A DNA stretch of 64,000 nt from Streptococcus gwangjuense (GCF_003627155.1 NZ_CP032621.1:1240001-1304000), one strand, 5' to 3'; positions 18,268-29,616 are shown, counted from the stretch's first letter. Translations and numbers: made by a program. Notes: generated by a model not told the origin, from the letters alone.

Positions 18268-18510
18268 ATATGATTCTTCAATTTCGAATTTTTTCAAAAT
18301 TTCAAAGTATAGGAATTGCCAATAATTGTCATAATTTATCCTATCTAGTCCACGAATGGGATCAATCCAACAGAACTACCTACGATAAACAATACAGACG
18401 GTGCAGGAGTCACACGCTCATCGTCCTTGAAATACACAATAGCCACAATTCTTAAAACTAAAATAGTAACTTTCATCAATCATGAAATCATTGAAAAATC
18501 GTCAACGCCC
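18268..18510 (-). pseudogene. Decayed tandem copy of the neighbouring small membrane protein gene
   Basis: Translated on the minus strand in one frame, this stretch reads ...VTILVLRIVAIVYFKDD then APSVLFIVGSSVGLIPF, clearly matching IGILILGILSLIYYKDD and APSVLLIVGSALALVPL of the intact protein encoded at 18755-19123. The match continues through IG.IMTIIG to the C-terminal KNSKLK (KKFKVEL in the intact copy). At least three in-frame stops interrupt it, and the N-terminal third is barely recognisable up to about 18510. Plus-strand reading frames across this region are shadows of it. The remaining sequence to 18754 shows nothing I can identify. Confidence 0.75.
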
Positions 18511-18754
18511 TTCAATTACCCTATTCTAACTCCAAATCAGAAGCGACCAATAATCTCATCAAACTTATCGAACGAAATGCCTTTGGTTTTCGAAACTTTG
18601 AAAACTTCAAAAAATGATTTTTATCGCTCTGAACATCAAAAAAGAAAGGACGAAATTTGTCCTCTCTCTATCTTAGCTTTTCTTTAATCCACTACTGCTG
18701 ACAAAGAACCAATTTTAGAGTTTCTCCATTTACTCTACTTGACAAAAACTCTAT

Positions 18755-19123
18755 TTATAGTTCAACTTTAAATTTTTTGAGGCTTCCTAAAAATAATGAA
18801 GCACCAACAATAATGACGATTCCCCCTATCCATCCTAATAATGGAACCAATGCAAGTGCAGAGCCAACAATTAATAAGACTGAGGGTGCAATAGAAATTC
18901 TATTATCATCTTTATAGTATATTAGTGAGAGAATACCTAGAATTAAAATTCCAATTTTTACTAAACTAAAAATAATAAAAATAATTCCTAAGATGACACC
19001 AACAACTTCTTCATCATCAAATATAGAGGCAATCATAATTATAATAATTGGCAAAATGGTTAGAATAGTTCCTGTAACTAAACCAATGATACCATCTAAT
19101 TGAGCAAGTGTTTTCTTTTTCAT
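18755..19123 (-). CDS. Small membrane protein of unknown function
   Basis: The 122-residue product consists of three or four hydrophobic segments (about residues 10-32, 40-67, 75-95 and 97-113) joined by short charged loops such as FDDEE and YYKDDNR, with a basic end GSLKKFKVEL. It resembles small four-helix membrane proteins of Firmicutes annotated as DUF4064-like, but I do not recognise a function. Base composition is more AT-rich than the neighbours. A decayed copy lies just downstream, so the gene was once duplicated in tandem. RBS-like AAAGGAAA precedes the ATG. Confidence 0.75.
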   Translation of the reverse strand: MKKKTLAQLDGIIGLVTGTILTILPIIIIMIASIFDDEEVVGVILGIIFIIFSLVKIGILILGILSLIYYKDDNRISIAPSVLLIVGSALALVPLLGWIGGIVIIVGASLFLGSLKKFKVEL

Positions 19124-19234
19124 CAATATTTCCTTTTCATTAAAAATTAATATTGTACATTATTTTTGTTTAATATTTTCTTTTATATCAAACTAAAATA
19201 CACACACAGAAAACTTTTTTAATCTATAATTCGA

Positions 19235-22027
19235 TTATTTCTCTTCAAATCCTTCTGCGACTGCGTCTGCAAAGTTTTCTTCTACGATGCTTGCACAGTG
19301 GTCACAAATGACTGCGTGGTAGCTACGTTCTGCTGTCGTTGGGTCGATACGACGGCAACGGTCACATACATCACCTGCAGCGCGTTCTACTGTAAAGGCT
19401 ACATCTTCGAAGCTAACGGCAGTTTCTGGAGCTTGTCCTTCTGCGATGGTCAATTCAGACACAATCAAAAGTTGAGCTACATTGCTGTTTACTGCTTCGA
19501 GTAGAGTTTTCACCACTTCATTTGGATAAACTGTCAAGTGAGCTTCAAGTGATTTACCGATTACTTTTGCATTACGAGCTTCTTCCAAGGCTTTTTGAGC
19601 TTGTCCACGGAAGTCCATGAAGGCAGCCCATGTATCCAAGATTTCTTCTTGATTAGCAAAAGTTTGAGCTTCTGGCAATTCTGACAATTGGACGAAGTCT
19701 TCAGCTTCAAACTCAAGATATGACCAGATTTCTTCAGCAGTGTGAGGAAGGATAGGTGTCAAGAGTTTGGTGATTTTGACAAGAATGTCATAGAAAACAG
19801 TCTGCATTTGACGGCGTTCGAGTGATTTAGCACCTTCAATGTAGACAACATCTTTAGCGAAGTCAAGGTAGAAGGCTGACAAATCAACGTTGATAAAGTT
19901 CACCAAAGCCTTGTAGATTGTCAAGAATTCAAAGTTGGCGTAAGCATCACGAATCGTTTTCACAAGCTGGTTAAAGCGAATCGTCATGTACTTATCAACT
20001 GAACGAAGCTCATCGTAAGCTACTGAGTCTTGAGCTGGGTTAAAGTCAGATGTATTGGCAATCAAGAAACGAAGGGTGTTACGGATCTTACGGTAAGTTT
20101 CAGACACTTGGCTCAAGATATCCATAGAAATACGCACGTCGTTGCTTGAGTCAACACTTGTTACCCAAAGACGCAAGATTTCAGCACCGAATTGTTTTTC
20201 AACATCGCTTGGAGCAATGGTATTTCCAAGAGATTTAGACATCTTCTCACCTTTACCATCAAGAGCAAAACCTTGTGACAAGATTTGTTTGTAAGGTGCT
20301 ACGCCATGGTTGGCAACAGATGTGATGAGTGATGAGTTGAACCAACCACGGTATTGGTCAGAACCTTCTAGGTAAAGGTCTGCTGGGTAAGTCAACTCCG
20401 GACGATTTACAACAACCCCATTCCATGATGAACCTGAGTCAAACCAAACATCCATGATATCTGTTTCTTTCTTGAACTCGCCATTTGGTGAACCTGGATG
20501 TGTAAATCCTTCTGGCAAGAGGTCTTTAGCATCACGTTCCCACCAAATGCTTGAACCGTGTACTTCAAAGAGTTGAGCCACATGTTCAATGGTTTCAGCA
20601 GTCATGATTGCTGTACCATCTTCAGCGTAGAAGATTGGAAGTGGAACACCCCAAGCACGTTGACGAGAGATAACCCAGTCGCCACGGTCACGGATCATAT
20701 TGTAAAGACGGACTTTACCCCATTCTGAGTGGAATTTCACTTTTTCAATTTCGTCCAAGATGTCTTGGCGGAATTTAGAAACTGAGGCAAACCATTGTGG
20801 AACTGCACGCCAGATGATTGGTTTCTTCGTACGCCAGTCAAATGGATATGAGTGAGAGATTTCTTCTTGCGCAAGAAGGAGGTTGCCAAGTTTTTCGATA
20901 ACAGTTGGTACAACCTTGTCATAGAATTGACCTTCAAACTCAGCACCAGCATTGGCCATCATAATACCACGTTCGTCAACAGTCACTGCGACTTCAAGAC
21001 CATTAGCAATACCAACATTATAGTCATCCTCACCAAAACCAGGGGCTGTATGGACAATACCCGTACCAGAATCAGTCGTAACGTGGTCACCAAGGATAAC
21101 CAATTCATCTACAGCTGTATCCCATGGGTGTTTTGTTACGATATGATTCAATTCTTGACCACGGTAAGTTGCCAAAACTTGAACATCAGCCCAACCAAAT
21201 TTCTCAGACAAGCTAGTCAATAATTCTGCAGCAACGACAAACTTACGAGCTTCACCTGCAGGTTGAACCAAGACGTAATCAATATCCGCTCCGACAGTCA
21301 AACCACGAGAAGCTGTGATGGTAAATGGAGTAGTTGTCCAGACAACGATGTAAGTATCTGTATCTAGAACACCTTTGCCATCTTTTACCTTATTTGCATA
21401 GTAAAGGGAAGTTGAAACCAAGTCATGGTATTCAATCTCCGCTTCTGCAAGGGCAGACTCAGATGACCAAGACCAGTAAACTGGCTTGGCACCACGGTAG
21501 ATATAACCTTTATTAGCCATCTCACCAAATACACGGATTTGAGCTGCCTCATAGTCAGGTGTCAAAGTCACATATGGATTTTCCCAGTCACCAGAAACTC
21601 CCAAACGTTTAAAGTCTTCACGTTGTTTATCTACTTGAGAAAGAGCGTATTCACGGCAAAGTTTCAAGTACTCAACCAAGTCCATTTCTTTACGTTTGAT
21701 ACCTTGTTTTGCCAAAACTTGCTCGATTGGCAGACCATGAGTATCCCAACCTGGGATAAATGGTGCGTAAAAACCTGACATAGATTTTGAACGAACAATG
21801 ATATCTTTTGAAATCTTGTTCATAGCGTGCCCAACGTGGATATTTCCGTTCGCGTATGGAGGGCCATCATGCAAGGTGAAATGAGGTTTTCCTTGGTTCA
21901 ATTCTTGACGACGTTGGTAAAGTTTTGCATCTTCCCATTCCTTTTGCCAAACTGGCTCTTTGGTAGGAAGTCCTGCACGCATTGGGAAAGCTGTTTTCCC
22001 AAGGTTAAGGGTATCTTTGAGTTTCAT
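19235..22027 (-). CDS. ileS: Isoleucyl-tRNA synthetase
   Basis: The 930-residue class I synthetase charges tRNA-Ile. HVGHAMNK (HIGH motif) is near residue 64, the editing-domain region WTTTPFT near 230, [17 protein letters not shown] near 455 and KMSKSLGN (KMSKS) near 595. The C-terminal zinc-binding cysteines are present as CDRCRR and CDHC (residues about 890-912). Length is normal for the bacterial type. It has AAAGGAGAT before its ATG and is preceded by a T-box leader, so expression should respond to uncharged tRNA-Ile. It is transcribed apart from the divIVA cluster. Confidence 0.97.
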   Translation of the reverse strand: MKLKDTLNLGKTAFPMRAGLPTKEPVWQKEWEDAKLYQRRQELNQGKPHFTLHDGPPYANGNIHVGHAMNKISKDIIVRSKSMSGFYAPFIPGWDTHGLPIEQVLAKQGIKRKEMDLVEYLKLCREYALSQVDKQREDFKRLGVSGDWENPYVTLTPDYEAAQIRVFGEMANKGYIYRGAKPVYWSWSSESALAEAEIEYHDLVSTSLYYANKVKDGKGVLDTDTYIVVWTTTPFTITASRGLTVGADIDYVLVQPAGEARKFVVAAELLTSLSEKFGWADVQVLATYRGQELNHIVTKHPWDTAVDELVILGDHVTTDSGTGIVHTAPGFGEDDYNVGIANGLEVAVTVDERGIMMANAGAEFEGQFYDKVVPTVIEKLGNLLLAQEEISHSYPFDWRTKKPIIWRAVPQWFASVSKFRQDILDEIEKVKFHSEWGKVRLYNMIRDRGDWVISRQRAWGVPLPIFYAEDGTAIMTAETIEHVAQLFEVHGSSIWWERDAKDLLPEGFTHPGSPNGEFKKETDIMDVWFDSGSSWNGVVVNRPELTYPADLYLEGSDQYRGWFNSSLITSVANHGVAPYKQILSQGFALDGKGEKMSKSLGNTIAPSDVEKQFGAEILRLWVTSVDSSNDVRISMDILSQVSETYRKIRNTLRFLIANTSDFNPAQDSVAYDELRSVDKYMTIRFNQLVKTIRDAYANFEFLTIYKALVNFINVDLSAFYLDFAKDVVYIEGAKSLERRQMQTVFYDILVKITKLLTPILPHTAEEIWSYLEFEAEDFVQLSELPEAQTFANQEEILDTWAAFMDFRGQAQKALEEARNAKVIGKSLEAHLTVYPNEVVKTLLEAVNSNVAQLLIVSELTIAEGQAPETAVSFEDVAFTVERAAGDVCDRCRRIDPTTAERSYHAVICDHCASIVEENFADAVAEGFEEK

Positions 22028-22060
22028 GGTATCTCCTTTATAAAAAATAACAAATTAAAA

Positions 22061-22280
22061 ACCACGACTGCCAAAAAGGACGAAAATCGTGGTACCACCT
22101 TTATTCGGAAAAAGATTTAGTCTTTCTCCCTCTTATCCCGTAACGTGGGGAACGTCAAATCCTACTAATTTCAGACTTGAGTTTTTGAGAGGATAATCTT
22201 ATCATTAGGGATTACAGGACTCACACCATCTCCTGCTCGCTGAAAATATAAGGATAAGATATTGTTCTCACATATCACTA
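22061..22280 (-). ncRNA. T-box riboswitch leader of ileS
   Basis: The minus strand contains the T-box core AGGTGGTACCACG (plus 22088-22100). Downstream, ACCACGA (22087-22093) can pair with TCGTGGT (22061-22067) to form a terminator followed by TTTTTAATTT, mutually exclusive with the antiterminator. Upstream, sequence including GGTGTGAGTCCTG corresponds to stem I, with ATT and ATC isoleucine codons adjacent as specifier candidates. Confidence 0.9.
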
Positions 22281-22284
22281 TTCA

Positions 22285-23070
22285 TTATAAGATAAGGACA
22301 GATTCTTTATTTGTATCTTCCTCATTCGATGAAGGGGCTTCGACTTCAACTGGCTCTAAATGTTCTTCCACATAATGATCTTGTTGAGCTTCAAATTCAG
22401 CTAATTCTCTATTACCAGCCTCAATTCGAGCTTGTAACTCAGCCATTTCTTCAGGTGTAAATTGACGAGTCATATCGATTGGTTCTTCTTCTGGTTGTGA
22501 ATATACTGACTCACCAAGAACTTCACCAACAACTTCTTTAAATGCTTCATCACTTGTCTGAAGGTAGGTAGCTGTTGGGCGCAGAATATCTTCCCAATCT
22601 GATGATTCAACAATTGCTAACTGGCTCTCAATAGTAGATTTGAGACGTTGGTGGAAGACACGGCTCTTGTTCTTCAATTCTTCAGTTTCAACAGCAACTT
22701 TCTTAGCATTATCAGTAGCTTGACGCAAGATCTCATTAGCCTTATATTTTGCTTCTTCAAGCAAACGTTGGGCATCTTGCTCTGCCTGTTGGATAATATT
22801 ATTAGAACGATCTTGAGCAGCTTGTTTCACACGCTCTGCCGTATCTTGAGCAATCAATACTGATTGACTCAAAGAATCTTTCATCTCATCAAAGTAAGAC
22901 AAACGTTCTTCCAAGCTTTTGATATGCAACTCTTTATCATGATTGCTTCGAACTAAATCTTCATAATCACGAACAACAATTTCAAGAAATTCTTCAACTT
23001 CTTCTGGATCAAAACCTCTAAATCTTGTACCAAAGGTTTTATCTTTGATTTCTAACGATGTAATTGGCAT
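22285..23070 (-). CDS. divIVA: Cell division/polarity protein DivIVA
   Basis: The 261-residue protein begins MPITSLEIKDKTFGTRFRGFDPEEVEEFL, the conserved DivIVA N-terminus that binds curved membrane at septa and poles. A long coiled coil follows (roughly residues 30-155). The C-terminal tail is acidic and ends ESVLIL. In streptococci DivIVA coordinates septal and peripheral wall synthesis and is phosphorylated by StkP. It is the last gene of the ylm cluster, 8 bp after ylmH. The ATG at 23070 is chosen because GTGAGG precedes it; a longer frame would start at a GTG within that RBS. Confidence 0.95.
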   Translation of the reverse strand: MPITSLEIKDKTFGTRFRGFDPEEVEEFLEIVVRDYEDLVRSNHDKELHIKSLEERLSYFDEMKDSLSQSVLIAQDTAERVKQAAQDRSNNIIQQAEQDAQRLLEEAKYKANEILRQATDNAKKVAVETEELKNKSRVFHQRLKSTIESQLAIVESSDWEDILRPTATYLQTSDEAFKEVVGEVLGESVYSQPEEEPIDMTRQFTPEEMAELQARIEAGNRELAEFEAQQDHYVEEHLEPVEVEAPSSNEEDTNKESVLIL

Positions 23071-23078
23071 ATTTTTCC

Positions 23079-23864
23079 TCACTTACTTAATAACAATTGG
23101 ACCGTTAATTTCTTTTTATCTTTTTTTGTTTGCCCATTATCTCTAACGAGTTTTAATCGACCAAATTTCCTCACACTAATCAAATCACCAACTTGGACTG
23201 CATAATCTGATTTTTCAACTAAATGGTAATTCACTTGGACTGCCTGCTTTTCAATTAGCTGACTTGCCTGATTTCTAGACAACTTGAAGACACCTGCTAA
23301 AAAAACATCTAATCTAGAACTAGCGATACAAATATCTAATTCTTGATAATCTTCTACTGTAGTAATTTTCTCAGTAAAATCCCGTTCTTCTAGACGAACC
23401 GGTAAACGAGCAATTTTCGTAATGCCGTCTTGAAAAAGGAGCATAAACTGTCGATTAATGATAATCTGCGCCCTCTCTTCATTGACTAAGATATCACCAA
23501 ATAGCTTCCTATCAATTCCCAGCTTGTTTAAAACAGTCCCTAATATTTTTGCATGTGTTAATCGCTCAAACTTACTAGGATAGACAATTTCTTGCAAGGA
23601 TAATTCAAAATCAGAGAATTCTGGCTCAAAATAATCAGGATACAGGAGAACCCGTACATATTCAGTATCAAGAAACTGCCGACTGCTCATATAGGAGATG
23701 CCGTTGGTTGATGCTAAAACATTTAAAATCTTTTCTTGATGGGGATTTACAAAAGGTGTTAAAAAAGGAGAATAAGAATCTTCTACCTTTTTTATCCATT
23801 CTGCTCCCTTATCAATAAATGACGAATCATTCTTAGAAAAGTGTTGATAAATCATCTTGTTCAT
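23079..23864 (-). CDS. ylmH: S4-domain RNA-binding protein YlmH
   Basis: The 261-residue protein ends in an S4 RNA-binding domain (about residues 183-245, with LDVFLAGVFKLSRNQASQLIEK). The N-terminal part is the YlmH-specific domain. Homologues bind ribosome-associated RNA, and roles in ribosome quality control by tailing of nascent chains have been described in Firmicutes. It lies between ylmG, which it overlaps by 4 bp (ATGA), and divIVA, so the cluster is translationally coupled. The position within a division operon is conserved but its link to division is not clear. Confidence 0.9.
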   Translation of the reverse strand: MNKMIYQHFSKNDSSFIDKGAEWIKKVEDSYSPFLTPFVNPHQEKILNVLASTNGISYMSSRQFLDTEYVRVLLYPDYFEPEFSDFELSLQEIVYPSKFERLTHAKILGTVLNKLGIDRKLFGDILVNEERAQIIINRQFMLLFQDGITKIARLPVRLEERDFTEKITTVEDYQELDICIASSRLDVFLAGVFKLSRNQASQLIEKQAVQVNYHLVEKSDYAVQVGDLISVRKFGRLKLVRDNGQTKKDKKKLTVQLLLSK

Positions 23865-24124
23865 AGAAAGATTACTAAAAGTCGAATCAACTGTTCCCCT
23901 AGGAAGTGAACTAGTAATACCGCAATCCAGACAGACAAGTCAAGACCTGCAATCTGGAGGGGTAAACGTTGCAAGGGAGCTATTATCGGTTTCACTAAAC
24001 TAATGATTAAGCGTCCAAGACGTGACTCATATGCATTGGGAAACCAAGACATCAGAGCAAACACGATTAAAATCAGTGAATAGATATCCACTGCATTTTG
24101 AACAAAACGAATGAGAAAGATCAT
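23861..24124 (-). CDS. ylmG: YggT-family membrane protein YlmG
   Basis: An 87-residue protein with two membrane segments (about residues 8-27 and 65-85) and the YggT-family stretch PLQRLPLQIAGLDLSVWIAV between them. Homologues in bacteria, cyanobacteria and plastids affect cell or organelle division and membrane protein behaviour, but the biochemical role is not established. It overlaps ylmH by 4 bp and abuts sepF by 1 bp, within the conserved ylm block upstream of divIVA. Confidence 0.92.
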   Translation of the reverse strand: MIFLIRFVQNAVDIYSLILIVFALMSWFPNAYESRLGRLIISLVKPIIAPLQRLPLQIAGLDLSVWIAVLLVHFLGEQLIRLLVIFL

Positions 24125-24657
24125 TATCTTACTCTCGTACGTTTCATATCAAAGCCAAATTCACCATTTTGTGATTCATCTGGAATTTTGATATCTTCAA
24201 TATTGACGACAACATCAACTGGTGTCAGCAGGTACATAGTAGATGCTACCTTTTTCATATTACCAGCTAAAACGTGGCGCGCCCCATCCAGATAGTCCAA
24301 ACAACGACGTGCTTGAACTTCTGTCATATATTGGAAATCAATCAAAATACTTTCGTTACCAGCTAATAAATCAACAATATCTGTGGCATCTTCGTATTTA
24401 CGTGGATAACGAACATCAATTGTCACCTTATCAGTAGAACGTTGACTTTGCATAGCCAACTCTTGTTGACGGGCATGAAGACGAGTGATGTTTTTATCTT
24501 TAGATGGCGTACTAGCAGCTTGTTGAGGCAACTCTTGAACAGAAGGAACTGGAGTCACAATCGGCTCTTCAGCTTTAGGCTGATATGGAGTACCAACATC
24601 TTCTCCATCTTCTGTAAAGTAATCTATAAATTTATCAAATCTATCTTTTAAAGACAT
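24124..24657 (-). CDS. sepF: FtsZ-anchoring division protein SepF
   Basis: The 177-residue protein has a short N-terminal amphipathic segment ([14 protein letters not shown]) for membrane binding, a Pro/Ser-rich linker (residues 25-60) and the SepF core, recognised by [21 protein letters not shown] and [11 protein letters not shown]. SepF polymerises, binds the FtsZ C-terminal tail and aligns the Z-ring at the membrane, overlapping in function with FtsA. It is 9 bp after ylmE and overlaps ylmG by one base, matching gene order in pneumococci. Confidence 0.94.
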   Translation of the reverse strand: MSLKDRFDKFIDYFTEDGEDVGTPYQPKAEEPIVTPVPSVQELPQQAASTPSKDKNITRLHARQQELAMQSQRSTDKVTIDVRYPRKYEDATDIVDLLAGNESILIDFQYMTEVQARRCLDYLDGARHVLAGNMKKVASTMYLLTPVDVVVNIEDIKIPDESQNGEFGFDMKRTRVR

Positions 24658-24666
24658 AGTTCTTTC

Positions 24667-25338
24667 CTATTTAAAAAATGCTGAACCAATTCTGACAAAT
24701 GTTGAGCCAAATTCAATCGCTTCCTTGTAGTCACGACTCATACCCATACTCAAGTCCGTCATTGGCATATTGGGAATTTGTTTTTCTCTAATTTCTAGTT
24801 GCAAATCCTGCGTAGCTTTAAAAATCTCTTTCAACTCATCACTACTAGCTTCAAAAGGAGCCATGGTCATCAAGCCGACATATTCGATTTTATCTAAGGT
24901 GGCCAATTCTGACAAGAGCTCTAATAGTTCTTCCCTTGAAAAGCCATGTTTGCTCTCTTCCTTTGAGATATTTACTTGTAAGAAACACTTAACAACTCGG
25001 TCACTTCTTTTTTGAATTTCCTCTGCTAGCTTTAATGAATCCAAAGCGTGAAAATAATCAACGTACTGAATGACATCTTTGACCTTGCGTCTTTGCAAGG
25101 TTCCAATCAAATGCCAGGTAATATTTCTATCTTTTAAAGCTTCATATTTCTCAAGAAATTTATCCACACGATTTTCACCAATATGATGCACACCTAGCGG
25201 AAGTAAAGCCTCCGCTGTCAGTACGTCTACATATTTTGTAACAGCAACAATCGAAACAGAATTGGTTTCTCTTCCTGCCTGCTGACTTGCATCTTTTATT
25301 TGTTGAAAAACACGTTCTGTATTTTCTTTCAAATTCAT
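24667..25338 (-). CDS. ylmE: PLP-binding homeostasis protein YlmE (YggS/PROSC family)
   Basis: The 223-residue protein belongs to the YggS/PLPBP family, which binds pyridoxal phosphate through a Lys in SIVAVTKYVD (about residue 34) and keeps free PLP and amino-acid pools in balance; no enzymatic activity is established. Other family blocks are HHIGENRVDKFLEKY, WHLIGTLQRRKVKDV and MGMSRDYKEAIEFGSTFVRIGSAFF at the end. It lies 4 bp after ftsZ in the division operon, a conserved location. Confidence 0.93.
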   Translation of the reverse strand: MNLKENTERVFQQIKDASQQAGRETNSVSIVAVTKYVDVLTAEALLPLGVHHIGENRVDKFLEKYEALKDRNITWHLIGTLQRRKVKDVIQYVDYFHALDSLKLAEEIQKRSDRVVKCFLQVNISKEESKHGFSREELLELLSELATLDKIEYVGLMTMAPFEASSDELKEIFKATQDLQLEIREKQIPNMPMTDLSMGMSRDYKEAIEFGSTFVRIGSAFFK

Positions 25339-25342
25339 TTAC

Positions 25343-26602
<1,260 letters not shown>

Positions 26603-26616
26603 TTATTTTTCCTCTT

Positions 26617-27996
26617 TTATTCATCAAACATACTTCCAATTAAACCACGGAAGCGATCTGCGATTTTTGGTTTATTTTGAGAAGATACTTTATCTTCTTT
26701 TGGAGCAACTACGTTCGTAGAAGCTGATTGCTCTACCTCAGTATTTTGAACTGGTTGAATAGGGGTAGGTTGTGCTACCTGCGTAACACGTTGAATCATC
26801 CCACCAAAATTAATTGGTTGGTGACGCAAAGTATCCTCACCCTTGACTGCTCGTTGTGCTAACAAATGCACTTCAGTCAATTGACCAGCAAATTCAGATA
26901 AGCTAATCACATGAGCGAAGGCAGGGTTACGGATTCCAACTTGATTTGGAACGTAAAGTTTAACACCAACGCCAAATACTTCCTGCGCAAGTTCAACAAT
27001 ACCTGGTAAAATAGCATTTCCACCAATCAGAACAATCCCACCTGGAAGATCCAACAAATGTCTTCTTTCCAACTCTTGTTTGATTTGTTCAAAAATGTGT
27101 TTAATGCGAGCTGAAATAATCTCTGCTAGGTAGCTTTCTGTAACCTCAACAGGCTCTACTTCACCAATCACTTCAACTTGGAAGGTTTCATTACTTGCAA
27201 GTGAAGGGTAGGCTTCACCATAGTTTAATTTCAATCCTTCAGCTAGTTTTTGTGAAGTCTTCAAGACTTTAGAGATATCTTTTGTGACATAATCTCCACC
27301 TTCTTGAAGAATATTTGTAAACTGAAGTTCTTGGTTACGGATTGTAGCAACAGTTGTTTGACCTGCTCCCATATCAATCACAGTAGCTCCAAATTCACGC
27401 TCTCCTTCGTTCAAGACTGAACGAACCAAAGCCAATGGTGAAATAATAATATTTTCAACTTGAACACCTGAGCGCTCAACTGTCTTGCGTAAATTGTGAA
27501 GAATAGTACGTGGACCAGTGTAAAGTAAGCCACGCATTTCAAGACGAACTCCCATCATGCCACGTGGGTCACGAATACCTTGGAAGCCATCTACGATAAA
27601 TTCTTCTGGAATAAAAGTGATGACTTCACGATCTGGTGTCATACTCTTTGTCAAGGCTGATTTAACAACATTTTCGACATCTTGATCTGTAATTTCTTTT
27701 GTATCAGATGTAACTGGAATCATTCCTTGAGTTGGTTCTACTTGCAAAAGATTTCCAGGCAAACCAACATTCACTGATTTAATTGAAATGCCAGCTTTCT
27801 CTTCTGCTTGGGAAATAGCTGACTTGATAGCAGTTGCTGCTGCTTCAATATCAACGATAATCCCATCCTTTACACCCTTACTCTTGGCATTACTTACACC
27901 AATTACATTTAGTTCACCATTTCTAAGCTCGGCAACCAACACCTTAATCGAATTGGTTCCGATATCTAAGCCTGTAAAAAAACCATCTCTAGCCAT
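26617..27996 (-). CDS. ftsA: Cell division protein FtsA
   Basis: The 459-residue actin-like ATPase tethers FtsZ to the membrane. The ATP-binding folds are visible as FTGLDIGTNSIKVLVAE at the N-terminus, ATVIDMGAGQTTVATI near 205 and LIGGNAILPGI near 330. A low-complexity linker precedes the C-terminal amphipathic membrane helix KIADRFRGLIGSMFDE. The ATG at 27996 is preferred over the longer frame from 28020 because GAGAGGA lies upstream of it and MARDGFFTGLDIG is the standard N-terminus. It is the first gene of the division cluster. Confidence 0.97.
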   Translation of the reverse strand: MARDGFFTGLDIGTNSIKVLVAELRNGELNVIGVSNAKSKGVKDGIIVDIEAAATAIKSAISQAEEKAGISIKSVNVGLPGNLLQVEPTQGMIPVTSDTKEITDQDVENVVKSALTKSMTPDREVITFIPEEFIVDGFQGIRDPRGMMGVRLEMRGLLYTGPRTILHNLRKTVERSGVQVENIIISPLALVRSVLNEGEREFGATVIDMGAGQTTVATIRNQELQFTNILQEGGDYVTKDISKVLKTSQKLAEGLKLNYGEAYPSLASNETFQVEVIGEVEPVEVTESYLAEIISARIKHIFEQIKQELERRHLLDLPGGIVLIGGNAILPGIVELAQEVFGVGVKLYVPNQVGIRNPAFAHVISLSEFAGQLTEVHLLAQRAVKGEDTLRHQPINFGGMIQRVTQVAQPTPIQPVQNTEVEQSASTNVVAPKEDKVSSQNKPKIADRFRGLIGSMFDE

Positions 27997-28073
27997 TACA
28001 TCGCATCCTCTCTCTTCCAAGTTTCAAACTTCTATTCAATATAGCTAAAACAGGGCATAGCTATTCACAGAAT

Positions 28074-28082
28074 ATTATAACA
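28074..28082 (-). promoter_or_regulatory. Extended -10 promoter of ftsA
   Basis: Minus-strand TGTTATAAT matches an extended -10 (TGnTATAAT). No good -35 is seen 17 bp upstream, which extended -10 promoters tolerate. It lies about 80 bp before the ftsA start. Confidence 0.6.
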
Positions 28083-28194
28083 CAAAAAATCCAATCGTGC
28101 TTAGTTTTTCCTAAATTTACTTACCATTTTTTCACATTCGCTCATCATATTTTTGTATTTTCCAAACAAGTTATAAAAAATTAGATTTATGAAA

Positions 28195-28222
28195 AAAGAA
28201 AGCTTGATTTTAAGCTTTCTTT
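28195..28222 (-). terminator. Terminator overlapping end of the membrane protein gene
   Basis: Arms AAAGAAAGCTT (28195-28205) and AAGCTTTCTTT (28212-28222) form an 11-bp stem that includes the stop codon of the gene ending at 28210 and is followed by T-rich sequence on the minus strand. Confidence 0.8.
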
Positions 28223-28914
28223 GCAATCATTTTTTCTGCTTCTTGTTCTAAAAATAGTTCCAAGATTTTCTTAGTCAAAGTTATTGCAGCAGACAAGGCT
28301 AGAGAAACGATTAAATAATTAGCTACTAAGCCATGGTCTCCAACCAATGGTGGTTTTGTCAAGAATCCGTAATCTCCACCTGTTACTAAATTGACCACAA
28401 AAATCAAGGCATTTAGTGCAAAGGTCATGAGAAAAATTCCCTTCACATCCAGCAATCGCGCATTATACTGTCTCAATAGATAAACTAAAGAGTTCCCCAA
28501 GAGAGCTAAGTGGCCAAAGATAAAGGATAAAATCGCAATATGGGGGAAAGGATAGGCATCTGGCACTGGATAAACAAAGGCTGCTAATGTCCCAAATGTC
28601 CCTAGTAGTGCAAAATACTGCCTATATTTAGACTGACCAGGAAGCAAAAGCACCACAAACATAGCCATACGACAATGGTAAAAAGGTAAACTTTCTGACA
28701 GCGGCATATGATTGATCCAGTACCAACCATAAAGTAGAATCAACTGAACTGCCTGTAAGATTTGGAAAAATCGTTGGTAAGCCTTCTTTTCACGATATCG
28801 ATAGGCTGTAAAAAATGTTAAGGCTAAAAGTGTAAATATACTGACATACCAAAAAAGGTCAAATTTGGGTGGTTCTGTTGCTTGGGTCGTAAAGAAAATA
28901 TCCCATAAATTCAT
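28210..28914 (-). CDS. TIGR02206/YwaF-like integral membrane protein
   Basis: This 234-residue protein has six or seven hydrophobic segments and the family feature MPLSESLPFYHCRMA (about residues 68-82), followed by GTFGTLAAFVYPV and a late loop GGDYGFLTKPP. These match the TIGR02206 family of Firmicutes membrane proteins, including YwaF, for which no function is established. It is transcribed alone between the nudix gene and ftsA, ending in an overlapping terminator. Nothing around it indicates a pathway. Confidence 0.8.
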   Translation of the reverse strand: MNLWDIFFTTQATEPPKFDLFWYVSIFTLLALTFFTAYRYREKKAYQRFFQILQAVQLILLYGWYWINHMPLSESLPFYHCRMAMFVVLLLPGQSKYRQYFALLGTFGTLAAFVYPVPDAYPFPHIAILSFIFGHLALLGNSLVYLLRQYNARLLDVKGIFLMTFALNALIFVVNLVTGGDYGFLTKPPLVGDHGLVANYLIVSLALSAAITLTKKILELFLEQEAEKMIAKKA

Positions 28915-29004
28915 CTAGTCTTCCTCATGATTCAAAATTTTCCTGCATTTTATTATACCATGCTATTTGTCAAAAATGGATTTAGAAATACGATAATCAT
29001 CTTC

Positions 29005-29616
29005 TTAATCAAGATATTGCTCCCTCTGACCTTGATAAACCTGCCAAAGAATCTCTATTTGCTCCTTGGTAATGCGTTTTTCAGATAAGGCTGGCAGTTG
29101 GTCAATGGCAAAAAATTGAAGGTCAGCAATTTCTTGATTTTTTTGGAATTGTCCATCAAGAAGCTTACATTCAAAAACAAACTTTGCATATTGCTTGCTC
29201 TGTAGTTGGAAACGATTTGTATCAAAAACAGCTAGTAGTCTTTCTACTTTAGCTTCAAAACCGGTTTCTTCTTCAATTTCCTTGAGAATATTTTCTGTTG
29301 GAGAATAGCCGACTTCACCAAAGCCACCTGGCAAAGCCCAATCATTCTCTCCTTGTCCCCTAACCAGACAAATTTTTTCATCCTCAACTATCCAAGCACG
29401 GACGTCCATTAAAGGAGTCGCATAAGCGGAGGTCGGTTTCAAGAGTTCTGCCACTTCGTCTGCATCAAGGTCTGATACCTGATTCAACATTTCAGATAAC
29501 AGACTTCGCAAGTCTTCGTAGCGCTCACGATCAAAAGGATCCTTTGTAAAGGTTAGTCCAGTATCTGTAAGGGCAATCATTCTTTGCAGATACTTAACAA
29601 AATCACTTGGCTTCAT
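29005..29616 (-). CDS. NUDIX hydrolase with N-terminal domain
   Basis: The 203-residue protein has a separate N-terminal domain of about 65 residues (KPSDFVKYLQRMIALTDTGLTF), then a Nudix fold. The Nudix box aligns as G-FGEVG-Y-SPTENIL-KEIEEETGF: the core EIEEETG helix that binds metal is intact, but the first Glu of the consensus is Tyr and the Arg is Lys. Proteins with this arrangement are usually annotated as ADP-ribose pyrophosphatases; the substrate is not certain here. It overlaps murF by 14 bp and would be co-transcribed with it. Confidence 0.85.
   Translation of the reverse strand: MKPSDFVKYLQRMIALTDTGLTFTKDPFDRERYEDLRSLLSEMLNQVSDLDADEVAELLKPTSAYATPLMDVRAWIVEDEKICLVRGQGENDWALPGGFGEVGYSPTENILKEIEEETGFEAKVERLLAVFDTNRFQLQSKQYAKFVFECKLLDGQFQKNQEIADLQFFAIDQLPALSEKRITKEQIEILWQVYQGQREQYLD

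Noticed and set aside
18270..18687. Plus-strand frames of 61 and 86 codons in the gap upstream of the protease gene
   Set aside because: They run opposite a recognisable decayed minus-strand gene and lack RBS and family similarity.
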